A stretch of 64,000 bases of DNA from Mesostigma viride (Eukaryota > Streptophyta > Mesostigmatophyceae > Mesostigmatales > Mesostigmataceae): contig RPFO01000702.1 of assembly GCA_009746045.1 (NCBI GenBank), forward strand, positions 310,001 through 374,000. The letters run 5' to 3'. The notes beneath the pieces are model-generated. The model was given only the letters and a program-made list of their open reading frames with translations. It did no database searches and was not told the origin of the DNA. Within the stretch, counting starts at the first letter, position 1; each line of letters starts with the position of its first letter. Made by a program: the position numbers and the translations under genes. Below are positions 39,633 through 51,654 of this stretch, piece by piece.

Positions 39633-41606
39633 ATGAGAAATATCCGTAAACTGTCAATTATTTTAGTAATTACAATAAACTTGTGTTGTTGTCTCTATGG
39701 ATTTGCCAACGGAAAAACTCCTGCACATAACGACTCTTATAAACAAGTTTTTGATTACATACAAACTAGCAATTGGGTAAACGCCGAAAACCTAGCAACT
39801 AAGTTGGGCGATAAAGCTTTACTTAAGATAGTTTTATCGCAAGGGTTTTTAGACTCAAGCTATACCAAAACCACTTTTCATGAGATAGTAAAATTTTTAA
39901 AAGAAAACCCTAAATGGCCACAAAATAATTTATTGAAAAGTAGAGCAGAGAATCTACTAAACGAAACGGTAAGTGATACAGAAATATATAATTGGTTTAA
40001 AACTCATCGGCCAATTACCGGCTGCGGCTATAAATATTATGCTTTTGCCGCTGCCCAGATTTTAACTGACCCAAATAAACTCGCTCCTGTAATTAAAAAG
40101 GGGTGGATATACGGATCTTTTAGCCAAGAGCAACAGATTGATTTTTACAAGAAATTTAAAAAATTTCTTAATAAGAATGATAATATTAAAAGAATAGACA
40201 ATTTAATCTGGAAAGGATCAACTACATTAGCTAAAAACTCCCTAAATTCAGTAGAAGCAGGGTATAAAAAAGCTTTTGAAACTCATATGGCTTTTACCGA
40301 TATGAAGAAAGAAGCAAAACAGCTTTTTAGAAATGTTCCAAAAGAATATTACACACCAGGTTTAGTATATCAATACGTCAGTTCTAGAAAAAATGAATTG
40401 CCTAAAAGTACCGAAATTGCAAGTTTAATAAATAGCATAAAACATTATGGGATGCATGGAGATGATTTTTGGAAAATTCAATGCTATCTAGCAAGAGAAT
40501 ATATTGAAAATAAACGTTTCAACGATGCCTATATCGTTACTAGTGTACATTTTGCCGAAAGCTCAGCAAATATTAGTGATGCAGAATTTTTATCCGGGTG
40601 GTTGGCCCTTCGTTTTCTAAATAAACCACAGCTAGCTATCAAACATTTTAAAAAATTCGCTCAGGTAGTAAAAACTCCAATTAGTATATCAAGAGGTATG
40701 TATTGGCTAGGGAGAGCTTACGCAAAAAATGGCCAGAAAGAAGAGGCAAGAAAATTATATGAAAGAGCAGCTCACCAATTCGGCTATACATTTTATGGCC
40801 AGGTGGCAACTTTAGAAATTGGAGCAAATAAATTAAGATTGCCGCCAAAAGTAACTAGTACTCATAAAAAAGATTATAATATAAAAAATAAGGATATATT
40901 AAGAGCAGCAAATCTAGTTAGTAAATACGGTAGCAGTAGCCTTGCTAAGGTTTATTTAGACGATTTAGTTAATTCTGCTGAGGAAGAACAAGAGGTATTA
41001 GCAATTGCCCTTGCAACTAAAACACCTAATGTCCATCATAAAGTGTGGTTATCACGAACTGCTATGCAGAAGCATGTGTTTTTAGATCATTACTCATTTC
41101 CTGACCCTTATAAAATCGACCATTTACCAACAGAGAAAGCCCTTACTTACAGCATCATCAGACAAGAATCCAGTTTTGAAAAGTCTGTCATTGCTCCGGA
41201 TAAAGGAATGGGTTTAATGCAGCTTATGGAACCAACAGCTTGCGATACTGCTAAAAAACTAGCCATAAAATGTAATTTAAAAAATTTAACAAATGATGCC
41301 TACTACAATTTAACTTTAGGGAGTCATTATTTAGCTGATATGCTCCAGCAGCATAAAAATTATTATGTACTTGCCATTGCCGCTTATAACGCAGGCCCTC
41401 ACCGAGTAAAAAAATGGCTAGATTTGTATGGTGACCTAAGAGAATTTAAAAATTATCATCAAGCTATTGACTGGATTGAGAGTATACCTTTTTCTGTAAC
41501 TAGAAATTACGTTCAAAGAGTTTTAGAAAATCTACAAATATATAGAGCAATTTTAAACAAGGAGGGTAAATTTAAATTAAAGCAAGACTTACTCGGTAAT
41601 GGATAG
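39633..41606 (+). CDS. Soluble lytic murein transglycosylase (Slt-type)
   Basis: A 657-residue Slt70-like enzyme that cleaves the MurNAc-GlcNAc bond to give anhydro ends. A signal peptide (about residues 1-26) leads into a long alpha-helical superhelix (to about 480). The C-terminal SLT domain has the catalytic Glu512 in YSIIRQESSFEKSV, then GLMQLMEPTA and AIAAYNAGPHRVKKW. Its presence implies at least a residual peptidoglycan layer. Length is normal for the family. Confidence 0.93.
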   Translation: MRNIRKLSIILVITINLCCCLYGFANGKTPAHNDSYKQVFDYIQTSNWVNAENLATKLGDKALLKIVLSQGFLDSSYTKTTFHEIVKFLKENPKWPQNNLLKSRAENLLNETVSDTEIYNWFKTHRPITGCGYKYYAFAAAQILTDPNKLAPVIKKGWIYGSFSQEQQIDFYKKFKKFLNKNDNIKRIDNLIWKGSTTLAKNSLNSVEAGYKKAFETHMAFTDMKKEAKQLFRNVPKEYYTPGLVYQYVSSRKNELPKSTEIASLINSIKHYGMHGDDFWKIQCYLAREYIENKRFNDAYIVTSVHFAESSANISDAEFLSGWLALRFLNKPQLAIKHFKKFAQVVKTPISISRGMYWLGRAYAKNGQKEEARKLYERAAHQFGYTFYGQVATLEIGANKLRLPPKVTSTHKKDYNIKNKDILRAANLVSKYGSSSLAKVYLDDLVNSAEEEQEVLAIALATKTPNVHHKVWLSRTAMQKHVFLDHYSFPDPYKIDHLPTEKALTYSIIRQESSFEKSVIAPDKGMGLMQLMEPTACDTAKKLAIKCNLKNLTNDAYYNLTLGSHYLADMLQQHKNYYVLAIAAYNAGPHRVKKWLDLYGDLREFKNYHQAIDWIESIPFSVTRNYVQRVLENLQIYRAILNKEGKFKLKQDLLGNG

Positions 41607-41691
41607 GAGCTGGAAAAGAATTACTAGAAATATTTAAATTTTAAATATACGCTTGAAATTAAAAACTGAACTAGATAATAGGAGAATTAAA

Positions 41692-42165
41692 ATGAGTAAA
41701 TTAAAAATAGGAGATAAAGCGCCTGAGTTTCTATTAGAAATATCCCAGGATAAAAAAGTCAGTTTAGGAGATCTTAAAGGAAAATATATCGTTTTATATT
41801 TCTACCCCAAAGATGATACACCGGGCTGTACACTTGAAGCGATTGATTTTAACGAGCTGCTAAACGAATTTAATTCATTAAATACAGTTGTTTTAGGAAT
41901 CTCTAGAGACGATTTAAAATCTCATGGAAAATTTAAGGATAAATATAACCTTAAATTCAACCTTGGTTCAGATATAGATGGCCAAACTTGTTCTAAATAT
42001 TCTGTTTGGGTTGAAAAATCCATGTTTGGCAAAAAATATATGGGTGTCAATAGAGCTACTTTTTTAATTAATCAGAAAGGGGAAATAGCTCATATTTGGC
42101 CAAAAGTTTCAGTAGAAGGTCACGCCCGAGAAGTATTAGATAAAATCAGAAGGTTATCGGTTTAA
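41692..42165 (+). CDS. bcp: Thioredoxin-dependent peroxiredoxin, BCP/PrxQ type
   Basis: A peroxiredoxin of the bacterioferritin comigratory protein type, 157 residues. The start is set at the ATG at 41692, which has AGGAG seven bases upstream; the frame is open further back to a TTG at 41653 with no such site. The peroxidatic cysteine is in PKDDTPGCTLEAIDF. In many BCPs a resolving Cys follows five residues later (CTKEAC); here that place is Ile. It is therefore a one-Cys form unless the later Cys in GQTCSKYSV takes part. Monocistronic. Confidence 0.93.
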   Translation: MSKLKIGDKAPEFLLEISQDKKVSLGDLKGKYIVLYFYPKDDTPGCTLEAIDFNELLNEFNSLNTVVLGISRDDLKSHGKFKDKYNLKFNLGSDIDGQTCSKYSVWVEKSMFGKKYMGVNRATFLINQKGEIAHIWPKVSVEGHAREVLDKIRRLSV

Positions 42166-42279
42166 CTTTTAACGGGTATTTACTGATTTATTTCTATAGG
42201 AATAGGTAATAATCTTGGATTCGTTAAAATTTCTAATTTACCTTATATATAACCTTTTTATTGATTTTAGGAGGAACTT

Positions 42280-42696
42280 GTGAAATTAACTAAACAATTT
42301 GTAGAGAAATTATTCAACAATTTGGAAAATGGACACCAAGAACAATTCTTTTCACAAGTTTCATCTAATGTGTTATGGGAAGTGATGGGCACCCATCCAC
42401 TAGCTGGAATTTATCATGGAAAGCAAGAATTCCTTGATCATACCTTTGTACGCTTAAAAAAACTTTTAAAAGGTGGACCAGTGTTAAAGGTAAGTAATAT
42501 TCTAATAGCCGAAGATGCGCCAATAGCCATAGTGGAAATGGTTCAGCTGTCTTATTCTATTAACGATAAACCATTTAACAATACGTATTGCTGGCTAGTA
42601 AAATTTGAAAATGAGGTGATTGTCCACGTTAGAGCGTATTTAGATTCAGCCTTAGTACAAGCATTAGTGAGCGAAAACCCTATCAAAGCTAAATGA
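42280..42696 (+). CDS. SnoaL-like (NTF2-fold) protein
   Basis: A 138-residue NTF2-fold protein of the SnoaL/ketosteroid isomerase-like superfamily: an N-terminal helix pair (QFVEKLFNNLENG), the VLWEVMGTHPLAGIYHGKQEF segment and a beta sheet ending VRAYLDSALV. These folds host many different activities, so no function is claimed. The start is GTG at 42280, backed by a strong TAGGAGGAA ribosome site five bases upstream. Monocistronic. Confidence 0.78.
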   Translation: MKLTKQFVEKLFNNLENGHQEQFFSQVSSNVLWEVMGTHPLAGIYHGKQEFLDHTFVRLKKLLKGGPVLKVSNILIAEDAPIAIVEMVQLSYSINDKPFNNTYCWLVKFENEVIVHVRAYLDSALVQALVSENPIKAK

Positions 42697-42713
42697 GTAA
42701 TTAGCTGAATGAA

Positions 42714-42727
42714 TGTTTACGTAAACA
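42714..42727. repeat. 14-bp perfect palindrome
   Basis: TGTTTACGTAAACA lies between the converging 3' ends of the SnoaL-like gene and clpB. It has no loop, so it looks more like a dimeric protein site than a terminator; there is no direct evidence for either. Confidence 0.3.
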
Positions 42728-42781
42728 AGTTTTATATACTATTACCTTTTCTACTGAGACTTACCATTTTAAGCTAGCAAG

Positions 42782-45355
42782 CTACTTAAAGATCTCTAGG
42801 TGCCCATCTTTTTCAGTTAGATGAACAGTATCGCCACTAGAAAATTTCCCTGCTAAAATAAGCTTTGCTAGGTTGTTTTGTACCTCTCGCTGAATAACCC
42901 TTTTTAATGGTCTAGCGCCAAAGGCAGGATCATATCCTTTATCTGCTAGCCATTTAATAGCGAGTTCATCATAGTTAAGTTCTATATGCTGGGCCGCTAG
43001 TACTTTCCTTAATATCCCCAACTGAATTTTAACAATATCACTCATATGAGTTCTCTTTAACCGGTGGAACAGAATAATTTCATCCAATCGATTTAAAAAC
43101 TCGGGTCTAAATGCGTCATTTACATAATTCATTACTTGCGTGCGCAGGAGTTCTGTATCTTCCCCTTCTTTTTGATTAACTAATACTTCAGCACCCAAGT
43201 TGGAAGTAAGAATAATTAGAGTATTTCTGAAATCTACTAAATTACCTTGGCTATCGGTTAATCTTCCCTCATCCAAGATTTGTAGCATTATGTTAAATAT
43301 ATCAGGGTGAGCTTTTTCTATCTCATCAAACAGAATTACCTGATATGGCCTTCTTCTAACACTTTCAGTCAGAGCGCCACCTTGTTCATAACCTACATAT
43401 CCAGGAGGTGCACCAATTAATCTAGCAACGGCATGTTTCTCCATATATTCTGACATATCAATGCGCAATATTGCTGATCTGTCATCAAATAAAAATTCTG
43501 CTAATGCTTTGGTAAGTTCTGTTTTTCCAACTCCAGTAGGTCCCAGGAACAGGAATGATCCAAGGGGCTTATCATGATCGCTAATCCCTGCTCTAGATCT
43601 GCGTACAGCATCACTAACGGCTGCAATAGCTGCTTCCTGACCAATTACTGATTTCATTAAATGCGCCTCCATGGCAAGCAATTTATCTTTTTCGCTTGTA
43701 AGCATTGTATCAACAGGAATACCAGTGATTTTAGAAACAATAATGGCGATATCACTATCAGTAACTCTTTCTTTGAATAGCTTGTTACTGCTAGCTGCAT
43801 CGGCGGTTTTTAGCTTATTAGTAAGCTCTGGAATAATACCGTATTTTAGTTCACTAGCTTTGGCAAGATCACCGCTTCTTTCCGAACGTTCTAAATCAAT
43901 TTTAGCATTTTCCAGATCTTCCTTAATTTTTTGTGAGATCTGTATTTGAGATTTTGCTGCTTGCCACTTGGAATTCATATCAAGAGATTTAGACTCCAAT
44001 TCTGCAAGTTCCTCTGATAAAGTAACAACCTTTTTTTGAGAATTTTCATCTTTTTCTTTTTTAAGAGCCGATAATTCTATCTTAATCTGGATTATCCGCC
44101 GATCAAGTTCATCCAATTCTTCAGGTTTACTGGATACTTCAATTTTTAGCCTACTTGCTGCTTCATCAAGCAAATCTATCGCTTTATCCGGCAGGAATCG
44201 ATCAGTAATATAGCGATTTGAAAGTGCTGCTGCTGCTATAATCGCACTATCTGCGATAGTTATTCCATGGTGTAGTTCATAACGATCTTTAATACCACGA
44301 AGGATTGAGATAGTATCCTCAACACTAGGCTCTGAAACATATACAGCTTGAAAACGTCTCGCTAATGCGGCATCTTTTTCAATATATTTACGGTATTCGT
44401 CTAGTGTAGTTGCGCCAATACAATGTAACTCTCCTCTCGCTAGCATTGGTTTTAACAAGTTGGAAGCATCCATTGCTCCATCAGTCTTACCAGCTCCAAC
44501 TAGTAAATGCAGTTCGTCGATAAACAGGATAATTTCGCCGCTCGCTTCCTTGATTTCATTAAGTACGGCTTTAAGACGTTCTTCAAAATCACCACGATAT
44601 TTAGCCCCAGCAATTAATGCTCCCATATCAAGTTCAATAATTTTGCAATTCGCTAGCGATTCCGGCACATCCCGCATGTATATCCTCTGAGCTAATCCTT
44701 CGATGATTGCCGTTTTACCAACACCAGGCTCACCAATCAGTACGGGATTATTTTTCGATCTTCTTGATAGAACTTGGATGGCACGTCTAATTTCTTCATC
44801 CCTACCAATAATTGGGTCAATTTTACCTTCAGAAGCAAGTTTAGTTACATCCCTTCCGTATTTAAGCAACGCATCATAACTATTTTCGGCAGATTCTGAA
44901 GTAGCTGTTTTGCCTTTCCGTAAATCCATAATAGCTGCGGTTAATTTTTTTGAATCGATACCGGAGTTAGCTAAAATATTACCGGCTGATCCTTTGTCAA
45001 AAGATATTGCTTCAAATATCTTTTCTATAGTGGTAAAGCTATCTTTACTATCTTTTGAAAGGCTAATAGCTTTTTCAAGGACTTTTAATCCTTCCGAAGA
45101 TAATGTAACCTGACCGCCACTTCCGTGAATCTGAACCTGAGGAATTGATTCTAATTCTTTATCTACTCTCAGCTTGACTAAAGATATATCCACTCCAAGC
45201 TTGTTAATTAAATTTACGATAATACCGCTTTCTTCCTGCAGTAAGCAGGATAGTAAATGTAGAGGTAATATTTGCTGATGATTATACTTTGCAGCCAATA
45301 ACTGGGAGGCAGAAATTATATTTCTTGCTGCTACTGTAAATTTTTCGATATTCAT
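42782..45355 (-). CDS. clpB: ATP-dependent disaggregase ClpB
   Basis: A 857-residue Hsp100 that threads aggregated proteins through a hexameric ring together with DnaK. Domains in order: Clp N domain (1-145), AAA1 with Walker A GEPGVGKT (near 205) and the [13 protein letters not shown] loop, the ClpB-specific coiled-coil middle domain (about 400-525), AAA2 with Walker A GPTGVGKT (near 606) and GYVGYEQGG, then the C-terminal small domain. The usual heat-shock promoter is not obvious in the 5' region, although rpoH is present in this window. Confidence 0.97.
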   Translation of the reverse strand: MNIEKFTVAARNIISASQLLAAKYNHQQILPLHLLSCLLQEESGIIVNLINKLGVDISLVKLRVDKELESIPQVQIHGSGGQVTLSSEGLKVLEKAISLSKDSKDSFTTIEKIFEAISFDKGSAGNILANSGIDSKKLTAAIMDLRKGKTATSESAENSYDALLKYGRDVTKLASEGKIDPIIGRDEEIRRAIQVLSRRSKNNPVLIGEPGVGKTAIIEGLAQRIYMRDVPESLANCKIIELDMGALIAGAKYRGDFEERLKAVLNEIKEASGEIILFIDELHLLVGAGKTDGAMDASNLLKPMLARGELHCIGATTLDEYRKYIEKDAALARRFQAVYVSEPSVEDTISILRGIKDRYELHHGITIADSAIIAAAALSNRYITDRFLPDKAIDLLDEAASRLKIEVSSKPEELDELDRRIIQIKIELSALKKEKDENSQKKVVTLSEELAELESKSLDMNSKWQAAKSQIQISQKIKEDLENAKIDLERSERSGDLAKASELKYGIIPELTNKLKTADAASSNKLFKERVTDSDIAIIVSKITGIPVDTMLTSEKDKLLAMEAHLMKSVIGQEAAIAAVSDAVRRSRAGISDHDKPLGSFLFLGPTGVGKTELTKALAEFLFDDRSAILRIDMSEYMEKHAVARLIGAPPGYVGYEQGGALTESVRRRPYQVILFDEIEKAHPDIFNIMLQILDEGRLTDSQGNLVDFRNTLIILTSNLGAEVLVNQKEGEDTELLRTQVMNYVNDAFRPEFLNRLDEIILFHRLKRTHMSDIVKIQLGILRKVLAAQHIELNYDELAIKWLADKGYDPAFGARPLKRVIQREVQNNLAKLILAGKFSSGDTVHLTEKDGHLEIFK

Positions 45356-46001
45356 AACATTACCTCTTTATTAACTTCCACAACATCTATATAAGGTTAA
45401 AATCTCAAAAATCAATAAGCTACTAGCGTCAAACCATAACCATACTTGGTAATTATTAGTTCTTAAAATCTCGCACAACTGTGCAATTTTTGGCCTACCC
45501 CAATTATGTTTAATATTATTAAAATATGCAAATATTATACTTTTCTGATTTCTATTTATTAACTGAATTCTACATGCTATTAATAGAATTTCTTTTTTAC
45601 TTTTTGTAGATATCATAACTTGAGAACTATCCACAGAGAGTGTGGATAACTATGTTAATAATGTGTTATATTAGTGCACAAATTCCAGTAACTACCTAGC
45701 AAAGTTATAGGCTGATTAAAAAATGAGCGTTGCCTTGAAACAGGCATCACTCCAATAAAATAAAAAAATATTACGCAATTAATATATAAATATTCAATAA
45801 TGAACTTGAATTTGTGCATAACTTTAGCTGTCTGCTGCTCTATAAGTAATATACCTATAGAAATTGGAAGGGTCGGAAGACACTTAAGTATGTACTAAAA
45901 AGAGAGGAATGAATTTTAATAAAATTAATTATTATAAGATTTTTCAATAGCTTTAAAAAATTGAAAATAAGAATTATTACCAATATAGCTTACAAAACAA
46001 T
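45356..46001. other. AT-rich non-coding region with DnaA boxes
   Basis: About 645 bases between clpB and tRNA-Leu. An 87-codon frame on the minus strand (45371-45634) has no recognisable features and I do not count it. The region contains a cluster of DnaA-box matches (listed separately), is very AT-rich and has no other gene. It is the best place in this window for a replication origin or a DnaA-controlled site. Confidence 0.5.
45627..45821. promoter_or_regulatory. Cluster of DnaA boxes (origin candidate)
   Basis: Three matches to TTATNCACA in under 200 bases: CTATCCACA at 45627-45635 (one mismatch, plus strand), TTATCCACA at 45641-45649 (perfect, minus) and TTATGCACA at 45813-45821 (perfect, minus). 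The first two face each other five bases apart. Some weaker two-mismatch sites lie between. I did not find TTAA-N7-TTAA CtrA sites, which have been described in the Rickettsia prowazekii origin. Confidence 0.45.
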
Positions 46002-46087
46002 TGGTACCTCTGGCCGGATTTGAACCGGCACACTCCAGGAGCAACAGATTTTGAGTCTGTCGTGTCTACCAATTCCACCACAGAGGC
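46002..46087 (-). tRNA. tRNA-Leu (anticodon CAA)
   Basis: An 86-base class II tRNA on the minus strand with encoded CCA. Acceptor GCCTCTG pairs with CAGAGGT; anticodon stem ACAGA/TCTGT encloses CTCAAAA (anticodon CAA); a long variable arm (about TGCTCCTGGAGTG) and T arm GCCGG-TTCAAAT-CCGGC follow. Confidence 0.95.
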
Positions 46088-46125
46088 ACAAGGATTTTAG
46101 ATATATGAGTATTTAAGGTAAGTAG

Positions 46126-46152
46126 ACTATACATCTAACTAGGTGTTGTCAA
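46126..46152 (-). promoter_or_regulatory. Putative promoter of tRNA-Leu
   Basis: On the minus strand TTGACA (46147-46152), a 15-base spacer, then TATAGT (46126-46131), about 38 bases upstream of the mature tRNA-Leu. Spacing is short; TAGTCT with a 17-base spacer is an alternative -10. Confidence 0.45.
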
Positions 46153-46250
46153 TTTAAAAGCTGTTTCTCCTAAAACTGTTATTTATTAGCAAATCTGTTT
46201 GCACCACGAAGCCTAGGAGATTGAACTTCTTAAAAGTTATTTTATAAACA

Positions 46251-46436
46251 TTATTTACTGCTAAAAAAGTAAAAAATAATTAAGGCTAAAATTGCTAAAG
46301 CTTGAAAAACCACCCTTAGTGTCATTAGCTTAGTGCCAAATTTTTTGCTGATTTTATCTCCTCCCGCCATTGACAATACGCCTAGTAGCAAAATCATCAT
46401 GGTAATAACGATGAATAAAAAAAGAAGGTAGCTCAT
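46251..46436 (-). CDS. HIG1-like twin transmembrane protein
   Basis: A 61-residue protein with two hydrophobic spans (about 3-24 and 40-58) joined by a short basic loop, GGDKISKKFGTKLMTLRVV. The loop fits the HIG1 domain (G-x-KLM-x-xRV). Small HIG1-like proteins are widespread in alphaproteobacteria and related to mitochondrial respiratory supercomplex factors. A respiratory-chain role is an inference from family only. It is followed by mscS upstream on the same strand, 48 bases away. Confidence 0.7.
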   Translation of the reverse strand: MSYLLFLFIVITMMILLLGVLSMAGGDKISKKFGTKLMTLRVVFQALAILALIIFYFFSSK

Positions 46437-46484
46437 AATACTTTGTATAATTAATTTGGTTATTACGTAATACCAAAAGTGGTT

Positions 46485-47348
46485 TTATCCTAAATTTTCG
46501 GAATACTCGACTTTAAAAGGAATATTTAGATGTTTAAGCAAGGCAAAATTTATCTTACTTTTTATAAAATTAGCTTCTTTCATTAATTTTGAGTTACAGG
46601 TGAATTTTAAGAAAAACTGATCTTCTAATTCAGAAATTTTGGTTAAATAGATTTCCGGCGCAATTGAAGAAACTGCAAAATCTAGCTCGTTGCTAATGCG
46701 ACGTAATTGCTCAGTAATCAAATCATAGTCGATCTGCAAGCCCTCTTTTTTTATTATATTGATATATATACAGTAACTAATATTATCACTACCAGACCAC
46801 TTAGAAAACTTATTCTGCATTAGTATCGTGTTAGGTACTAAAACTTCTCCCCCAGTAAAACTATTAACAGTTATGCACCTAGTCCCTATTGATTTTACTC
46901 TGCCGATAGTGCCTTGAATCTCCACAATATCACCAATTTTTATAGGTTTCTCTACTATAATAATCATGGTATTTACCAGATTATTTACAAGCCCTTGAGC
47001 ACCCAGGCCAATACCAATTGCAAAAGCACCCCCAATGAAGGCAAATATAGCAAGCGGAATATTTGCAACCTGTAAAGCAAGAAGAATCGTAATGCCCAAA
47101 AATACAAGTGATAAAAGCCGTTCTATGGTATAAACTAAGTCTTGGTCATCATCCAATTTCTTTGATATTACCGGTATAATTAGTTTAAGGAGTTTTTTGG
47201 AAAGGTTGATACCAATAAGTAATATTAGCAAAGCTACTACTATATTACTAACCTTTATGTCATTTCCGGAAATATTAACCAACCCGTATTGCCACATCTC
47301 ATGAAAAATTGATGAATCAACTTGGGATGAAGAAAGTAAACTTGTCAT
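46485..47348 (-). CDS. Small-conductance mechanosensitive channel (MscS family)
   Basis: A 287-residue MscS-type channel that opens under membrane tension. Three or so transmembrane spans (about 27-45, 70-88 and 92-115) end with the pore helix GGAFAIGIGLGAQGLVNNLVNT. The beta domain has KPIKIGDIVEIQGTIGRVKSIG and the SFTGGEVLVPNTILM signature. The cytosolic alpha/beta domain follows. No coupled transport gene is adjacent. Confidence 0.92.
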   Translation of the reverse strand: MTSLLSSSQVDSSIFHEMWQYGLVNISGNDIKVSNIVVALLILLIGINLSKKLLKLIIPVISKKLDDDQDLVYTIERLLSLVFLGITILLALQVANIPLAIFAFIGGAFAIGIGLGAQGLVNNLVNTMIIIVEKPIKIGDIVEIQGTIGRVKSIGTRCITVNSFTGGEVLVPNTILMQNKFSKWSGSDNISYCIYINIIKKEGLQIDYDLITEQLRRISNELDFAVSSIAPEIYLTKISELEDQFFLKFTCNSKLMKEANFIKSKINFALLKHLNIPFKVEYSENLG

Positions 47349-47487
47349 AATATTTTATATTTTTAAGAATATTATAATAAGTAGTATAATATTAAGAAAT
47401 ACAACAACACAAAACTTATTATATAAATAAAATATAGCAAAAAAATTTATCTCCAACTACTATAAACACTAGTATCAATATTTGGGG

Positions 47488-47516
47488 TTGACAATTATGG
47501 TGTTTTTGATTAGATT
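47488..47516 (+). promoter_or_regulatory. Promoter of rpmH-rnpA
   Basis: TTGACA at 47488-47493, a 17-base spacer and TAGATT at 47511-47516, about 60 bases before the rpmH start. Confidence 0.6.
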
Positions 47517-47577
47517 TGACCATCAATCATTGCAAAAGCAATCATCTGTTAAATGTTAATTAGTATTATTAATTATT

Positions 47578-47712
47578 ATGAAACGTACATTTCAGCCTAG
47601 TAAGCTAGTAAGGAAAAGAAGACATGGTTTTAGGTCAAGAATGGCAACCGTAGGCGGAAGATTAGTTATAAAAAACCGTAGAGCAAAAGGAAGAAAAAAG
47701 TTAACCGCCTAA
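47578..47712 (+). CDS. rpmH: 50S ribosomal protein L34
   Basis: A 44-residue ribosomal protein L34, starting [18 protein letters not shown] and ending AKGRKKLTA, with the usual SRMATVGGR turn in the middle. It is highly basic and of the standard size. rnpA follows ten bases after the stop, the near-universal rpmH-rnpA pair. Confidence 0.97.
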   Translation: MKRTFQPSKLVRKRRHGFRSRMATVGGRLVIKNRRAKGRKKLTA

Positions 47713-47722
47713 TTCAAAAGTT

Positions 47723-48100
47723 GTGCCTCTTTATTCGTTAAGAAATCAAAAAAAATTTGACCTTGTTAATTTGCACGGTAAAAAAGTATCTAGCCCATAT
47801 TTTATGGTAGTGATTGCTCAGAATTTTAGCTTGATTCAAACAGATAGCCAGAATCCTACCTTTTTAGGAATGAAAGTTAGTAAAAAAATTTCTAAAAAAG
47901 CATATATTAGAAACAAAATCAAGCGGCGAATAAGACATTTAACGAGATTAATGCTGAAAGAGTGTGACCTGAACCTCTCGAAAGTAGCTATAATTTTTAT
48001 ACCATACAAAAATTTTGATTTGGTAGAGTTTGCCAAATTATCATTTGAATTTAAGAGCATCTTACAAAAAACTATAAAGAAAAAAATAACCCCTATATAG
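47723..48100 (+). CDS. rnpA: Ribonuclease P protein component
   Basis: A 125-residue basic protein that helps RNase P RNA bind pre-tRNA. The signature is MKVSKKISKKAYIRNKIKRR at about residues 51-70, with the RNR-like box; an N-terminal SLRNQKKFDLVNLHGKK and a C-terminal VAIIFIPYKNF complete the pattern. The start is GTG at 47723. Confidence 0.93.
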   Translation: MPLYSLRNQKKFDLVNLHGKKVSSPYFMVVIAQNFSLIQTDSQNPTFLGMKVSKKISKKAYIRNKIKRRIRHLTRLMLKECDLNLSKVAIIFIPYKNFDLVEFAKLSFEFKSILQKTIKKKITPI

Positions 48101-48184
48101 CCAATTACTTACCATTTAGTGAAAGTGTGATTTATAAACTTTACTCAATCATTCCTAGTACCATATACCGCTGAATTGGCTATA
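48096..48184. repeat. 11-bp inverted repeat between rnpA and gyrB
   Basis: TATAGCCAATT at 48096-48106 and AATTGGCTATA at 48174-48184 span the convergent gap between rnpA and gyrB, with 67 bases between. The loop is long for a terminator. Confidence 0.35.
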
Positions 48185-48191
48185 ACTTTCC

Positions 48192-50735
<2,544 letters not shown>

Positions 50736-50783
50736 TTAAAAGTAAAACTTAAAGCAATAATTATTATATAGGGTATAAAAGCC

Positions 50784-51644
50784 ATGGAGTCACCAGTTTT
50801 CAAGCATATTTCTGAAGTGTTAAACGATTACGATTTATTTTTATTTGATTTATGGGGAGTAGTTGTTGAAAATGATAAATTATACCCTGGTGTGGTAGAA
50901 TCTATAAATAGCATTTTAGGGCAAAAGCAAGGATTTTTTGTGTCAAACGTACCAAGGCCAGCCTTTATCATGAAAGATAGGTTAGCAAAATGGGGCTTAA
51001 AGGCGTCGGAAGAAATGATCATCACTTCCGGAGATATTGCTAGAAAATTGATCACAGAAGAAGCAATTAAACTGGAAAAAGATAAGCTAACAATATATCA
51101 CCTCGGGAGTGATCAGAACGATGATATATTGCGTAAACTTAACCATAGTATTACTGATGATTACACAAAAGCTGATGTTTTCCTTTTAACTTTGTATCGA
51201 GATGAAAATCAAAACATTAAAGAATTTGACAATGTATTAAAAGACGTTGCTAAACTGCCAAACCTGCTTAAGATATGTGCCAATCCAGATATATCAATTC
51301 CGAAAGGAGGTATAACCAGATACTGCGCTGGATATTTCGCACGCATTATAGAAGAAAATGGGGGACAAGTTGTATATACCGGTAAACCTAAAGACGTTAT
51401 GTACCAGCATATTTTTAAGGTATCAGGTGCAATTCCAAAAAACCGAATTTTAATGGTAGGGGACACTTTTGAAACTGATATTCTCGGAGCCCAGAACTCA
51501 GGAATAGATTCTGCTTTAGTGCTAACCGGCAATACGCACAAATACCACTCAATCTACGAATCTCTGGATGATAAAGTTTCTGTCCTTGGGAAAAAAGCTA
51601 AAGAATTTAAAATATTTCCTACATTTATTACTGAATTAACTTAA
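50784..51644 (+). CDS. HAD-superfamily class IIA hydrolase (TIGR01459-like)
   Basis: A 286-residue HAD phosphatase-like protein. Motif I is LFLFDLWGVVVENDKLYPG (about residues 14-32), with the DxW form typical of the TIGR01459 branch. Motif II is the Ser of FFVSNVPRP; the cap carries the IIA layout; motifs III and IV are in GKPKDVMYQHIF and ILMVGDTFETDILGAQNSG. It likely acts on a small phosphorylated compound; which one is unknown. tsaE follows 10 bases later. Confidence 0.85.
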   Translation: MESPVFKHISEVLNDYDLFLFDLWGVVVENDKLYPGVVESINSILGQKQGFFVSNVPRPAFIMKDRLAKWGLKASEEMIITSGDIARKLITEEAIKLEKDKLTIYHLGSDQNDDILRKLNHSITDDYTKADVFLLTLYRDENQNIKEFDNVLKDVAKLPNLLKICANPDISIPKGGITRYCAGYFARIIEENGGQVVYTGKPKDVMYQHIFKVSGAIPKNRILMVGDTFETDILGAQNSGIDSALVLTGNTHKYHSIYESLDDKVSVLGKKAKEFKIFPTFITELT

Positions 51645-51654
51645 ATTACAAGCT

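Noticed and set aside
45371..45634. 87-codon minus-strand frame upstream of clpB
   Set aside because: No family features, irregular composition, no ribosome site, and it lies in the AT-rich region with DnaA boxes.
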